Assembly (NCBI RefSeq): GCF_016808335.1 | Contig: NC_053144.1 | Span: 17,964,403-18,028,402, forward strand | DNA: 64,000 nucleotides | From: Panicum virgatum | Taxonomy: Eukaryota > Streptophyta > Magnoliopsida > Poales > Poaceae | Reading direction: 5' to 3' | Part shown: positions 21,767 to 37,339 of the stretch, one piece after another | How the letters are laid out: each line of letters starts with the position of its first letter | How positions within the stretch are numbered: position 1 is the first letter of the stretch | Notes under the pieces: model-generated | Seen by the model: the letters and a program-made list of their open reading frames with translations, nothing else | Databases searched by the model: none | What the model was told of the DNA's origin: nothing | Translations under genes and position numbers: made by a program

Positions 21767-23463
21767 GACTGTTTTTTCATTTTTATATTTTTCAAAATTA
21801 TTTTTTACATAAATATATTTTCGATTTCACAATTTACAAGTTTGTACCCCTACCGCCCGAGCCCCCTGCCGCCCCCCTGCCGGGCGGTAGGGGCTTATAT
21901 GTAAATAAAATTTCTATTTTATCGCATAGAGGCCCCTGCCGCCCGGCAGGGGGGCGGCAGGCTCCCCCACCCAATATAAAAGCCGAGCCCCCCCAGGTCC
22001 CCCCACACCTGCATTTGCAGCAAACATCATGTGTTGGAGGCCATGGTTTTGGGGGCATGAAGTCATCCATATCGTCATCCCAGTTAACACAAGTTGGTGA
22101 TTGAGGTGGTGCAGCATTACTTGACGAACCTCTTGCCTTTCTCTTTCTCTCTTTTCTGGTTCTAGGTTCGTGTACAGGGGGAGGAACATCATGTGTTGGG
22201 GGGCATGAAGTCATCCATATCGTCATCCCAGTTAACGCAAGTTGATGCTTGAGGTGGTGCAGCATGACTTGACGAATCTCCGGTCATCTGTTTTTGCGGA
22301 GGCCAAGAACTATCACCCGAAGATCTTTTCCACCTCCTTCGTCTAGTTTGCGGCATAACTCCACCGAAGATACATACCAACTTACGGAAATTTGGTATCG
22401 ATTTGTTAATCAACTCCGTGTCCTCGGGGTAATCCTAGCATATAATTACACAATAATTTTACTATTTCGTAAATATGGATTACGAATGACGGACGAGATT
22501 AAAACTGAATAAGAGTTACCTTAATGTGCATCTCATACACCTCTGACCGCATCCATATCTTACGAGTACTTTGTAAGAATCCAATAACATTAGAATGATT
22601 CGCTAGTTTACATACCCTCATGTATATCTTCCGACGTTCTAGCAGGTGTTCCTTTACATCTTGCATTGTAATACCTCGAAACAATGTGAAATCTTTAAAT
22701 TGAACTAATTTTGACAACACCATCTCTATCGTACCATCCGCTAATACATCCAACTTCTTACTGATTACAAGATGTGTCATGATCTCAAGTATTATACTAG
22801 ATTTTTCTTCGGTCCATGAAAATCCTCCAAAATTGGAGGCAGTCATTGCCTTATGCTGCAATATTTAGAAACAGATTTAATACTATATTTCACTATCCAA
22901 AACTTAATTCTATTTTAATTTATAATTCATTTAGAAACAAGTCTCTAATAAACTTAAATTTTAATACTGAACTGAAATTTTAATACTATAGCATTAATTA
23001 AATTAAATTACTTTACAATATTAATGGATTCATACGTAACTTACCTGAAGATCACAAGTGCGGAATCCAGCAAGGTTTCGCTGTTGCAACTCCCTCCCTC
23101 ACCCCACGTCTCTCCTTTTTCCCTCTATGGATATTGTTTGCTGCAAATGCAGGTGTAGGGATCTGGGGGGACCTCGGCTTTTATATTGGGGGTGGGAGCC
23201 TGCCGCCCCCCTGCCGGGCGGTAGGGGTCTCCATGCGATATAACAGAAATTTTTATTACATATAAGCCCCTACAGCCCGGCAGGGGGCGGCAGGGGGCCT
23301 GCCGCCACCCTGCCGGGCGGTAGTGGTACAAACCTATGAATTGTGAGGCCCCCTGCCGCCACCCTGCCGGACGGTAGGGGTACAAACCTGTAAATTGTGA
23401 AATCGAAAATTTATTTCTGTAAAAGACGATTTTGAAAAATATAAAAATATAAAAAACGCAGTC
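21767..23463. mobile_element. Foldback (long-TIR, MULE-like) transposon carrying a Myb/SANT-like gene
   Basis: Left arm 21767-22026 and right arm 23135-23463 are inverted copies. From outside in both read GACTG, T-rich DNA with ATTTTTATATTTTTC, TTTTCGATTTCACAATTTAC, then GC-rich modules built on CCTGCCGCCCGGCAGGGG, CCAATATAAAAGCCGAG and CTGCATTTGCAGCAAACA. The right arm has about 70 bp more of the GC module. Long inverted arms suggest a Mutator-like or foldback class; no target duplication could be assigned. The interior holds a split coding region (next entry). Confidence 0.72.
22189..22861 (-). CDS. Myb/SANT-like domain protein inside the foldback element
   Basis: Two exons on the minus strand, 22861-22520 and 22434-22189, joined in phase at good GT/AG sites, giving 195 residues. 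Residues 13-65 begin with FSWTEEKSSIILEIM, the start of the Myb/SANT-like domain common in plant transposon-linked proteins. The stretch after the intron (DYPEDTELINKSIPNFRKLVCIFGG) is its usual tail. The C-terminus ends in CVNWDDDMDDFMPP. A second copy of that end lies just downstream (22030-22130) through a tandem duplication of about 110 bp, so the stop may be secondary. The family usually accompanies PIF/Harbinger or other class II transposons and binds DNA. No transposase was found beside it, so the element is probably non-autonomous or has captured this gene. Confidence 0.6.
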
Positions 23464-24006
23464 TCGGAAGCCACGGATGATCATGATCTATCCATACTAC
23501 GAGCGTAGTAGAGCTAATTCCAGGACAGGAGACGGTGGTTTCGTCTCAAGTCCAATGATTGCCTCATGGAGGTGACAGCCGACAGCAACTCTGCAAGCCA
23601 TTGACACTGAGGGATGGCTCCAAAGATCGCTGAAGAAACCTCTTGCGTTTGACCAGAGTGGCAGATCGAGTGTGCCCATCACCATCACCATCACGGAGCT
23701 CGCCAGCGACGGCGGCGCCTGCTAAATCCGTGGCTGATTCGTTTGACCAGCTGGTGTGGCCGCCGAAATCGTTAGCCGCCGCGTTGTCCCTTGCTCGCCT
23801 CCGCTCCGCCGGGGCCCCGGCACAGCAGCGCGGTGGGGCGCGCGGCGACAGCGACGCCGGCGACGACGCTACTATATGTCCATAAAACGGCACGGGATCT
23901 CAGGATCCCTCGCGAGTCCACCGGCCGGCTGCGGCGTCCTTCGTTCCTGGCTCTGGGGGATCCCAGCTCCGACTGGCGACTGCCCCCGGAGGCGGCAGGT
24001 GGCGCG
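23464..24006. other. 5' flank of the sugar transporter gene
   Basis: GC content rises toward 24007. No separate gene supported. Confidence 0.4.
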
Positions 24007-26236
24007 ATGGCAGCTCCGGCGACGGCGGCGGGCGCCGGGCAGGGGCAGGGGGAGGGCAAGGAGTACCCCGGCAGGCTCACCCTCTACGTCTTCCTCACCT
24101 GCGCCGTCGCCGCCACCGGGGGCCTCATCGTCGGCTACGACATCGGCATATCCGGTAACCGTCCGTTCTTCCATCGCTCCCGTGCCTGAATTCTTGTTGG
24201 GTGTCTTGGGCATCTGCTCGGGCAGCTCGGCAATGGTTTTGCTGCATGCGGACTTGTAGACTGTAAAGTAGTAGAAACGGGCAGAGTAGAGTAGTGCCAG
24301 ATAAACACTGCCTCGGTCAAAGGGTCACAAGCAGAACTGTAGATTTTTCTTCTTCTTCTTCTTTTTTTTTTGTTACTTTCAGGCTCACTGGCTGAGGCGT
24401 GTAAAAATAGTATTACCTCAATTTCAAAAAGGGAACAATCTGGTTCGCAGTCTCGAACTATAGTAAAAATTTCATTTTCAATCTTTAGCTACGAAACCGG
24501 GTAATAGAGTCCATCCAACCGTAGAATAACAGTTTTTTCAGTATGAAGTAGTGAATTACGAAAAAAAAGAAAGAAGAAAATCCACCTGGAACGAATGCTG
24601 AAGCGACATGACTCTGCGCTACGCGTATGCAGGCGGCGTGACATCCATGGACGCCTTCCTCCAGGAGTTCTTCCCGTCCGTGTACCGCAAGGAGCAGGCG
24701 GCGCGGGGCGGCGGCGGCCAGTACTGCAAGTTCGACAGCCAGCTGCTGACCGCGTTCACGTCGTCGCTCTACCTCGCCGCGCTCGTCGCCTCCTTCTTCG
24801 TGGCGTCCGTCGCGCGCTCGCTCGGCCGGAGATGGTCCATGTTCGGCGGCGGCGTCTCCTTCCTCGCCGGGGCCGCCCTCAACGCCGCCGCGCGGGACGT
24901 CGCCATGCTCATCGTCGGCCGCATCCTCCTCGGCGTCGGCATCGGCTTCGCCGGCCTGGTAAGTTCACAATCAGAGCTGCATGCCTCCCTTGAAGAAATG
25001 AACAATCGATTCTGCTCTTCAATAATTCAATGTGTGTGTGTGGGTAGTCGATCCCGATCTACCTGTCGGAGATGGCGCCTCACCGCCTCCGCGGCACGCT
25101 GAACATCGGCCTCCAGCTGATGATCACCGTCGGCATCTTCTCCGCCAACCTCGTCAACTACGGCGCGGCCAGGATCCGGGGCGGCTGGGGCTGGCGCCTC
25201 AGCCTCGGCCTCGCCGCCGTCCCGGCGGGCATAATCACCACGGGTTCGCTGTTCCTCCCGGACACGCCCAGCTCCCTCATCAGCCGCGGCCACCACGAGC
25301 AGGCGCGGCGGGTCCTGCGCCGCATCCGCGGCACGGATGACATTGAAGAGGAGTACGGCGACCTCGTGGCGGCCAGCGAGGCGTCCGGCGCCGTCCGGCG
25401 GCCGTGGCTGGACATCCTCCGGCGCCGGTACCGGCCGCAGCTCGCCATGGCGGTCCTCGTCCCCTTCTTCCAGCAGCTCACCGGCATCAACGCCATCATG
25501 TTCTACGCGCCCGTGCTGTTCAAGACGATCGGGCTCGGGGGCGACGCGTCGCTCATGTCGGCGGTGATCACGGGGCTCGTCAACATCGCCGCCACGTTCG
25601 TGTCCATCGCCACCGTCGACCGGCTCGGCCGCCGCAAGCTCTTCTTCCAGGGCGGATGCCAGATGCTCCTTTGCCAGGTACACGCCATGGCCATCTAGTC
25701 ATCTACCTCTCACCGATCTGGGAGCAAAATCTGACATGACCGCGCCGCAGATCGTCATCGGAACGCTGATCGGCTTGGAGTTCGGGGCGAGCTGGGACGG
25801 CGCCATCCCGAAGGCGTCCGCGGCGGCCGTCGTGGCGCTCATCTGCGTCTACGTCGCCGGCTTCGCGTGGTCGTGGGGGCCGCTGGGCATCCTGGTGCCG
25901 AGCGAGATCTTCCCGCTGGAGATCCGGCCGGCGGGGCAGGGCGTGAGCGTGGCCGTGAACATGCTGGGCACCTTCGCCGTCGCGCAGGCGTTCCTCCCGA
26001 TGCTCTGCCGCATGCGGTTCGGGCTCTTCTACTTCTTCGGCGGGTGGGTGCTCGCGATGACGCTCTTCGTCGCCGCCTTCCTGCCGGAGACGAAGGGCGT
26101 GCCCATCGAGAAGATGGGGGTCGTGTGGCGGACGCACTGGTTCTGGAAGAGGTTCGTCGCCGACGAAGATGGCCGTGCCGGACACCGCGACGTCGAGATG
26201 GACTACCGGAAGGCCGACGGCATTGCTGTTAGATAG
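24007..26236 (+). CDS. Sugar transport protein (STP-type monosaccharide/H+ symporter)
   Basis: Four exons, 24007-24154, 24633-24958, 25048-25677 and 25751-26236, in phase with GT/AG borders, giving 529 residues. It is a major facilitator superfamily sugar transporter with 12 predicted membrane spans. Motifs seen: [18 protein letters not shown] at the first span, the loop [85 protein letters not shown] and [11 protein letters not shown]. The Cys-bearing loop after the first span ([19 protein letters not shown]) is typical of plant STPs. The role is proton-coupled uptake of hexoses across the plasma membrane. The start at 24007 follows directly on the GC-rich leader and the N-terminus has normal STP length. 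The short introns 2 and 3 are usual for the family. No defects seen. The exact STP subgroup is not assigned. Confidence 0.93.
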
Positions 26237-27428
26237 TTGCAGTCTTGTACTCGTAGTCAGGAAACCGGAAGGAGCTCACGTGAACTAATTAAAGCACGAA
26301 TGCGCGATTGATGGGTCAAACTTGAACAAAAGTTGGTGAGCAACCAACTAGTACTGTTTTGGATTTTCGATACAAGTTGCCAACTTTTGTCTTTTGATTA
26401 CACTGTTTTGGATCATCTATCTATACATGAAACAAAAAGTGTGTGAAATTCTAAATCTATTTTCAGGATAAATTGACAAGAATTTTAGACGCAGAACGAT
26501 CAATTTCAAATAGAAGAATTCAAATGCATTGGGAAAAAGAAAGGAAATTCGTAATAGTTCGTTTCACAATATAAAAGTATAACCAGAACTATGAAAGAAA
26601 AAAATTAAAGCTTTTAATTAGCTCCAGAATTTCAAACTCTGGAAAAGAGCATTATAGCTTCAAAATTTAAGTGAGGCTCTGGAATTTACTTTTTTTAAAA
26701 AAAAACTTGCAAATACAGCGGCTTTGAATTCAGTGGCACTGACGATGACACACCTTTGCCTAGAAAAAAAAAAGATGCACAGATCAAGCCACCGTTTTGA
26801 AGATAAATTACTTTCCAGAGAAGACTGACAAAACAAAAGATGGGCAATGGTCAATGGACCATTCGACTAGCTGATCCGTCAGAAGTAGGCCACCGCGTAC
26901 CTGATCCACCAAAAGCTTGTCTATTGACGAGGGAGACGCCGAGACCACCTGGTTTGTCTGATGGAGTCCAATCTTGGGCTCTTGGCCTTTACGATCCGGT
27001 CATATGGTTCTTCATAGTGACCGAAAGAGCGAGCATGGTAAATAAATTAAATAAACAAGCAAATTGCCCAGCAAATTACAACATAGTAGACTAGAGCAGG
27101 AGTGCCATCATGTTTAAATCTCTTAATCCACAATGGTAATACTAGAGCATGGTAATACTTGGGCATTCCAGACTGGCACGGCACTGCCCCCTCACAACTA
27201 GTACTGCTTTAGATCTTCCTTTCGACCACGTAGAAGATCTTCGGTAAGAGTGAGACCGCATGCATGGTTTGTCGATCGGATGGGGACCAGCTTGCCCTTA
27301 CGATCTGGCCATTGTCTGGTTTTTCTTAACCTGGTCCAAGAGTGAAGCTGCTAGTAAGTTTGACGCACGGAAAGTAAATGCCTGATCCTCAAAAAAAAAA
27401 CACACTTGGTCTCTTGAAGACCAGACCA
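26237..27428. other. Intergenic, degenerate repeats
   Basis: No gene. A stretch near 26940-27010 (TGGTTTGTC...TTACGATCCGGTCATATGG) resembles 27265-27325 (TGGTTTGTC...TTACGATCTGGCCATTGTC), suggesting an old duplication. Confidence 0.4.
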
Positions 27429-27997
27429 TCTATTATTATCTTATTATTTGGCCAACAAACGGAGCCTCCACGTTCGCTCTAAAGGTCTATTATCTTCTTA
27501 TTTGGCCAATAAACGGAGCCTCCACGTTCGCTCATAAGGTCTAGAAATTCCCACGTTAATCGGAGAAAAATAGAAAAATAAAAATTAACCACCACTGCCA
27601 TTACGATAAAAATTAGCCTAAAATACCCATATGCCTAATTAAAAATCACCCACCAATGCCATTATAAAAAATTAAATATAAAATATCATTTAGCTATGTA
27701 TCAGTTACAAATATATACTATTAATAAAAACTAAATCTAACAACAATCAATCAAAATAAAATAAAAATAAGAATAATTATCTGCATAATATTACTAAATC
27801 TCAACAAATCAAATTGTTAGTATAGGTAGATAGATCATAGTTGAATTGTTTTAATCAACAATAAGACGTAATTTACGATAATGAATAAGATGATGTATGG
27901 TAAAAAAAATAGTATAGCATTTATGTAAGGATACAATGACATGCAAATTTTTAAATTTTTAATACTAGTCGCGCAAATGCGCGGGCTATCCGCCTAG
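27429..27997 (+). mobile_element. Helitron-like element with duplicated 5' end
   Basis: Starts TCTATTATTATCTTATT after an A and ends CTAG before a T, as expected for A|T insertion. A GCGC-AAAT-GCGC hairpin sits about 15 bp inside the 3' end. The first 57 bp (27429-27485) are repeated at 27486-27541. The interior is AT-rich and contains CCACCAATGCCATTATAAAA modules. 569 bp, non-coding, so non-autonomous. Confidence 0.6.
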
Positions 27998-29294
27998 TTC
28001 GCAGTCTACTTCATTCGGTCATTTAGTGAAGCGACTTATTGGACCTCCAAAAGCTTGCTCGTCCAATGGCGGGACGCAAGGTCTTCCAAGTCCTGGTGGG
28101 TGTTACCTTAAGGCTTAAGCCTTTAACAACTTATCAAACCCCTCTGTACCCAAATTCTTGTTCGCAATGTGGTCACCCCTGTTTCGTCATCGGTAAACGG
28201 AATCTATGTTTGCTGACTTGGTGCTATGAGGAATACTAGTCTCCAACAAAAAGGATTAAGACGAGGAGGAAAGGAGATTCGACCGAAAAAAACCCCATAC
28301 ATGATACAGATTGGAATTCAACCTCAGGGGATAGAATTATGATTCAGCTCTTTTCAACAAAAAAAAAAGAATTATGATTCAGAACAGCAGCGACGGGGAG
28401 GGAGCACAGCGTGGCCAAGAAAGATCCCAAGGCAAATCGCCCAGCGAAATGACGCCACGCGACACCGTCATGTTGAAACCTCCTGACCCAACGGCAGGTG
28501 CCCTGACGAGAATATCTCAGGTGCTCCCGACACAGTCCCGAATCTAGCACTCCAGTTTTTTTTTTCCTTTTTGAAAGCATCCATCCGTGGGCCACCGGAC
28601 GCCGGCGCGCGCTTTTTCCTCCCCTCCGTGGGCCACGACGGCGGCCATCGGATCGGAAGCATCCATCCCGGAGCTCCCCTCGCCTGCCACGCTACGGGGG
28701 CGCCGCGCCGGCCGCGCGTGGCGCCCGGAAAAGGCAGGCGCCGGCCAATGCCCATCCAAGGCTAGCGGGCGGCTTCCACGCCGCGCCGGGGGCGCGTTGA
28801 CGCAGCTGAGCACATCAGCCGGTGCGCGTGCCGCCGGACAATACAAAACCCGCACGTTCCGAATCGGAACCGATGATCCTGCCCGCGCGGCCGCCAAACC
28901 CCCGATGCGAACCATATCCCACACCAGCCCGCCAGGACAAGGAGAGGGCGCGACGCCACCACTACCACCAAACACGTCGACGCGCCGCGCCCCAACCTGC
29001 CCTGCCAGGCCAACAACCCATCCAACCCCGGACCTCTGGGCCGCACCAAGAGAGAAAAAAGAGGCCTCCTCCCCCCGCGGCCGCACCGCGACCGCGACCC
29101 AGCCCACCGCCCGCCCGCCCGCGTCGCCGCCTCCCGCCCCCACCCAGATGAAAGGGAACGCGGCGTCGCCGAACTGAGATAATTTCCGCGCTCCATATGC
29201 CTCCAACCAACGACCACTTAAACACATCACCGCACACGGCCGCCGCGGGCAGCCCACCGGCCACCGCCATCGATCAACTCGGGCGGCCACATAC
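27998..29294. other. Intergenic and promoter region of the receptor kinase
   Basis: 28030-28260 is an unrecognised stretch, possibly inserted DNA. From 28560 the GC content rises sharply. Long minus-strand frames across 28544-29989 are antisense shadows of the receptor kinase first exon and its flank. Confidence 0.4.
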
Positions 29295-33449
<4,155 letters not shown>

Positions 33450-34140
33450 CTAGCGACGGCAGAAGGAACAGTGTTTGCGTTGCGATGTAAATACAAAAAC
33501 ATTATAACCTCAACAGCATTGGATTCAGTTGTTTTACCAATTAATTGACTGAGGGCGTTGCTTCTCGTTCCCGGTTTGCAACATGAGCTCCGAAAAAGGC
33601 CGACCAGGGGCCAGGTGCATGCTGAACCGCTGAAGAAGACGGCCTTTGTTCGCTACATATTTGTTCAATGATACTAACTTTTCAGATAACAAATCTAAAG
33701 TGAGATATGATGGTCCACATAAATCACAACATTTCAGATTGACTTTTTTGCGATGGTGTGATTGAGTGGGCTGGTTCCCAGATTGATCTACTTCTTTTTA
33801 TCAAAGATTGACCTACTTGCAGGGGCTAAAATTTGGCTTCGGAGACGCAACAAATGTTACATCATCTGTGAATGGAGGGAGTAATAGGGAAAATATTACA
33901 GAGGATTTGTATGGGCATTATGTTAAAAAGATAAAGAAATTAAATAAAAAGGAGGGAAGTAGCAACGATAAACAATTTCAATCACTTCAGCTATTACATA
34001 AACACTTTAATTCTTATTTGTTTACAGCGCACCCATTACCTCCTAGAAGGTAAGATAGATAAAAAAATATGATCCTTTAAATTTCAAGAGAGATAAAATA
34101 ATTAATAATGCTGAAAATTGCAGTAATCGATACCACCACC
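33450..34140. other. Intergenic spacer
   Basis: Downstream of the receptor kinase. A short frame at 33808-34053 has no recognisable domain and AT-rich, repeat-like codons, so it is not called. Confidence 0.4.
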
Positions 34141-34149
34141 GTACTTCTT

Positions 34150-34440
34150 TTTTTGCGATTACGCAGTACAACTTAGACACTCGCAATGCACGCACACTCA
34201 TCTCTATAAGCGCACGTATACAAACCCTACTTTTATAAACACCTTGGAAGATTGGGCCGTCAAATCCTCGAAATTGACGAAGTCACTACAAGCGTCTCAC
34301 TGTTGCTCTCACTGTTGCCGGAGAAGTCGCATACCGCTAAAAGTACAACACCGCTAAATTCTAGAATATTCGCTCCTGAAAGAGGAGCGTGCCAATTAGA
34401 TGCTACTGAGGTAACTATATCACGCCAGATAAAAAGGTAC
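34150..34440 (-). mobile_element. Au-type SINE (5'-truncated)
   Basis: On the minus strand the order is AGCGGTATGCGAC, GTGACTTCGTCAATTTCGAGG, CAATCTTCCAAGGTGTTTATA and a run ending GTGCGTGCATTGCGAGTGTC. This is the body and tail of the grass Au SINE; the tRNA-like head is missing or diverged. It shares its core with the copy at 62095-62345. Confidence 0.65.
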
Positions 34441-34960
34441 AAGCTATCTACAGTCCTCTCACCTTCGGATGTTAGCTGACATCAACCAAACTACAAATCT
34501 AAATGTGTGAAAGTTAGACCGAGTCTGTTTCGATGATTCAAACGCTGAAACAACACGGATACGATTTTGACCTATCAAGCAGGCAGCCCAGGTAGACACA
34601 TCTCATTCATCTGCCAACTGCTACTACACATAGATGCTCTCAAATTAAATATGCTATTCCTCTACCCAATCGTTGCACCGGCCGTTCAAACCAAGTTCAA
34701 GTCATGAACGTAATAAACAGAGTCGAGTACTCGAGTTAATTGACAGCCTTCCAATCATACACTTAACATAGATCGCACACGAAACGGGTCGAGTTGGAGA
34801 CTTGGAGTCCAGGACTGTCCTTCACTTCCCCTTCTCGCATTTTACTGTTCTGTTGCTGTCACCTCTCATTCATCTGCCAAAGCGAAGGGGCAAGGCTGCA
34901 AGAGTCCAGGACTTTTTCGCTCCCTCATGAACAGATGAACAAGGAAAAACCATACGATTC

Positions 34961-36347
34961 AGACTGACTCCAACAATGGAGCGCAAAATGGGAATGCATT
35001 TGGGCGTTTGCCTCGTCTACAGTGGCGACGCAAAATGCAGCGCAAAATCCGGTCTCCAACAGAGGCGACGCAAAATCCAGCCCCTCCCGCTGCGCCCAAG
35101 ATCCAGCGAGCTCGCGGGGAGAGGGCGAGGCCCGCCCGCTCGAGCTCCGGCACCGCCGGCCACCTCCTCCGTCCGCGAGCCGCCTTCTCCCTCCCCGACG
35201 GCTCCCTCCCGGTGCTCCTGCGTGGAGGCCGCGCGGGCCACAACGGCGGTGGCCGGATCCGCGCGGGGCGCGGCGACTCCTCCCTTCCGGCCACCTCCGT
35301 TCGTCGGTCCGCTGTGGTTGACGAACTCCTGGAGCACGAGCGGCGGGCGGAGCTTGGCGAGCCCCTCGCGGTGGTAGACGGGGAGCATCTTGTGGGACTT
35401 GGCGGTGCCGTCGGCGACGAGGAGCTTGGCGATGAGCGGGAAGCGGAGCGTGTCGAGGAGGCCGGAGTCGGCGAGCGCGGCGGCATCGTAGACGACGACC
35501 TGTTGCGGAGATGCGGTTGTGGAGGCGGTCGATGGCGTGGGGCGGGTCAACGACGGGAACAGCCGGGTGGCGCGCGGCGAAGGCCTCGAGCTGGGCGCGC
35601 CAGCCGTCGCCGTAGAGCTTGTGGATAAGGAGGTGGAAGGGGCCCTGCATCGCCAGGGGCCGTGCCGCATCCACGGGGACGAGGTCCATGCCCCGCGCCG
35701 CCGCGCGGGCCACCAGCGACGGCTGGATGAAGCTTTGCTACTTCTTCGGCGCGAGCGCGTACCCGATGGTGTAGCACGGGGGACACTGGGTGTCGCCGGA
35801 GGAGGGCTCGGCGGCAGCGGCAGTGGCGGCGTCGGAGGCCATGGTGGTTAGGTTGGGTTCGGGAGGGATCGATCGATCGATGGAGATCGAAATTTGTTGG
35901 AATTAGGTGGCGGTGGATCGAGGGGGTCAGGGTCCTCACCGCGCAGCGGCCCCGCCTCGGCCGTCCTCGCCGCGGCGGCCCTGGCCACGCGTCCCCGCGC
36001 CGGCCCCTCCTCCTCGCCGCGGCGGCCCTGGTCGAGATCCGCCGGCGCGCGGAGCTGCTGTCGGGCCTCCCACGCGCTGCCGCGGATCTGCCGCCAGGCC
36101 ACCCGTGCGCCGCCGCCGGAGCCACCCCGCGTCGCCAGCCGGGGCAGAGAGAATGAAGAGAGAGGAGCCACCCCGCGTGTGCCAGGATTTGCGTCGGAGG
36201 AGAAAGGAGGAGCATTTTTGCGTCGCGGCTGGCGTCCGAGGCAAAATGCCTATTCTGTATGCGTGTTGTGTTGGAGACGCTTTGCCTTCCCAAAAAGCAC
36301 TGTAGCGACGCATTTTTGGCTTTGCCTTCCGTTGTTGAAGTTAGTCT
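34961..36347. mobile_element. TIR-bounded element with captured gene fragment (Pack-type)
   Basis: The left end AGACTGACTCCAACAATGGA (34961-34980) is mirrored at 36328-36347 by an inverted copy with four mismatches in 20. Subterminal GGCGACGCAAAAT motifs also recur inverted near the right end. The interior is GC-rich and contains a broken ITPK fragment with its 5' leader. No transposase is present and no target duplication could be assigned, so the superfamily (PIF/Harbinger-like or MULE) is open. Confidence 0.6.
35309..35842 (-). pseudogene. Inositol-tetrakisphosphate 1-kinase (ITPK) fragment
   Basis: From ATG 35842 the minus strand encodes the N-terminal half of an [15 protein letters not shown], then [52 protein letters not shown], then [28 protein letters not shown] and [13 protein letters not shown]. 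ITPKs phosphorylate inositol phosphates on the way to phytate. Defects: an in-frame TAG right after APKK, a frame change and apparent short loss after LHNRIS, and complete loss of homology after NHSG, before the ATP-grasp catalytic half. The 5' leader CCATCGATCGATCGATC precedes the ATG, so leader plus coding sequence was taken up together. Not a functional kinase. Confidence 0.8.
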
Positions 36348-36664
36348 CATAGGAGAGTGACTATTTAGATTAGCTACTGGTTGGTTTCAAACTTTGAAAT
36401 GAAATTTGGAAGTTGCCATGACAGAACCAAACGATCAGGACTCGTAGCTACTGAACCAATCCCCATTCCACCAATTCAGGAAGAAGTAGCGAGGATCATT
36501 CAAGCAATTAATCACGAACCATGAATCCTACTGAACAATTTATGCACGACTTCGCGTTCCATTTACAAGCAGATCTTACAAGTAGCACTTGCAGTTGCAG
36601 CTGTCAAATCCTCTCTTCATCTGCTCCACGGCGCGGTCGCCGCCGGCGCTGAGAAGGCGCGCTC
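36348..36664. other. Short spacer and 3' UTR
   Basis: Between the TIR element and the stop codon of the next gene; nothing else seen. Confidence 0.4.
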
Positions 36665-37339
36665 TCACTGCAGCCGCTGCTCCTCCCCCTCCTCCAGCAT
36701 GTTGACCTCGGCGTGCGCCACGGCCACGGTCCCGCACCCGGCGGCGTTCACGACGCGGCAGCGATCCCCGGTGACGGCGCCGCAGCGGGTGACATCGACG
36801 GCCCTGCACATGTCGACCTCCACGGTGCCGCACCAGTGGAGCCGCGCGGCCTTGCACCGCGCCAGGCGCGCCCCGCCGAAGCTCTCGACGTCGGCGCTCC
36901 GGCACCGCGCGGCGCGGAGGGCCCCGCCGCCGCGGAGCCGCGCGTCCCGGCACCGCTCGAGGGTGACCTTCCCCGCGCGCTCCACCTCCGCGGCGCGGCA
37001 CCGGGCCGCGGACACCTCCCGCGCGCCCTCCGCGCGCGCCGCGCCGCACCGGTCGAACGCAACCGCGCCGACGCCCTCGGCGGCCGCGTCGCCGCAGAGC
37101 GTGAACCGCGCGGTTGTGGCCGCGCCGCCGGCCCCGGCCCCGGCCCCGGCGCGGACGAGGACGCTCCGGAGGCCCTCGGCGGCGAGGTGGCCCGGGGCGG
37201 TGACGGTGACCGTGCCGCCGGCGGCGCCGTAGAGTGTCCCCTCGCGGATGGGCGTCTCGACGCCGTCGAGGACGACGACGAACAGGGGGTCCGCGGCGGA
37301 GGTGGATGCGCCGGCGGGCTTGGCCTCGACGAGCGCCAT
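36665..37339 (-). CDS. Uncharacterised 16-residue RC...G repeat protein (paralogue A)
   Basis: Intronless, 224 residues from ATG 37339, chosen because the paralogue at 39512-40174 aligns from here; ATG 37381 is an in-frame alternative. The N-terminal domain (about residues 19-50) reads FVVVLDGVETPIREGTLYG then GGTVTVTAPG. Residues 92-203 are seven exact 16-residue repeats of pattern x-V-x-x-x-R-C-x-x-A-x-V-x-x-x-G, with degenerate units on either side (78-91 and 204-219). Cys sits at repeat position 7 in all seven units, and in the last three also at position 15 (HWCG, TRCG, AGCG). No signal peptide or membrane span was seen. A regular 16-residue period with alternating small hydrophobic residues suggests a solenoid, perhaps a beta-helix with stacked Cys. 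I do not recognise the family and assign no function. Confidence 0.78.
   Translation of the reverse strand: MALVEAKPAGASTSAADPLFVVVLDGVETPIREGTLYGAAGGTVTVTAPGHLAAEGLRSVLVRAGAGAGAGGAATTARFTLCGDAAAEGVGAVAFDRCGAARAEGAREVSAARCRAAEVERAGKVTLERCRDARLRGGGALRAARCRSADVESFGGARLARCKAARLHWCGTVEVDMCRAVDVTRCGAVTGDRCRVVNAAGCGTVAVAHAEVNMLEEGEEQRLQ

Noticed and set aside
26900..28100. Pairs of similar AAAAGCTTG(T/C) and GGTTTGTC stretches suggesting an LTR pair
   Set aside because: Similarity is short and broken, with no TG...CA ends or target duplication.
33808..34053. Short plus-strand frame downstream of the receptor kinase
   Set aside because: No motif, repeat-like AT-rich codons and no supporting signals.
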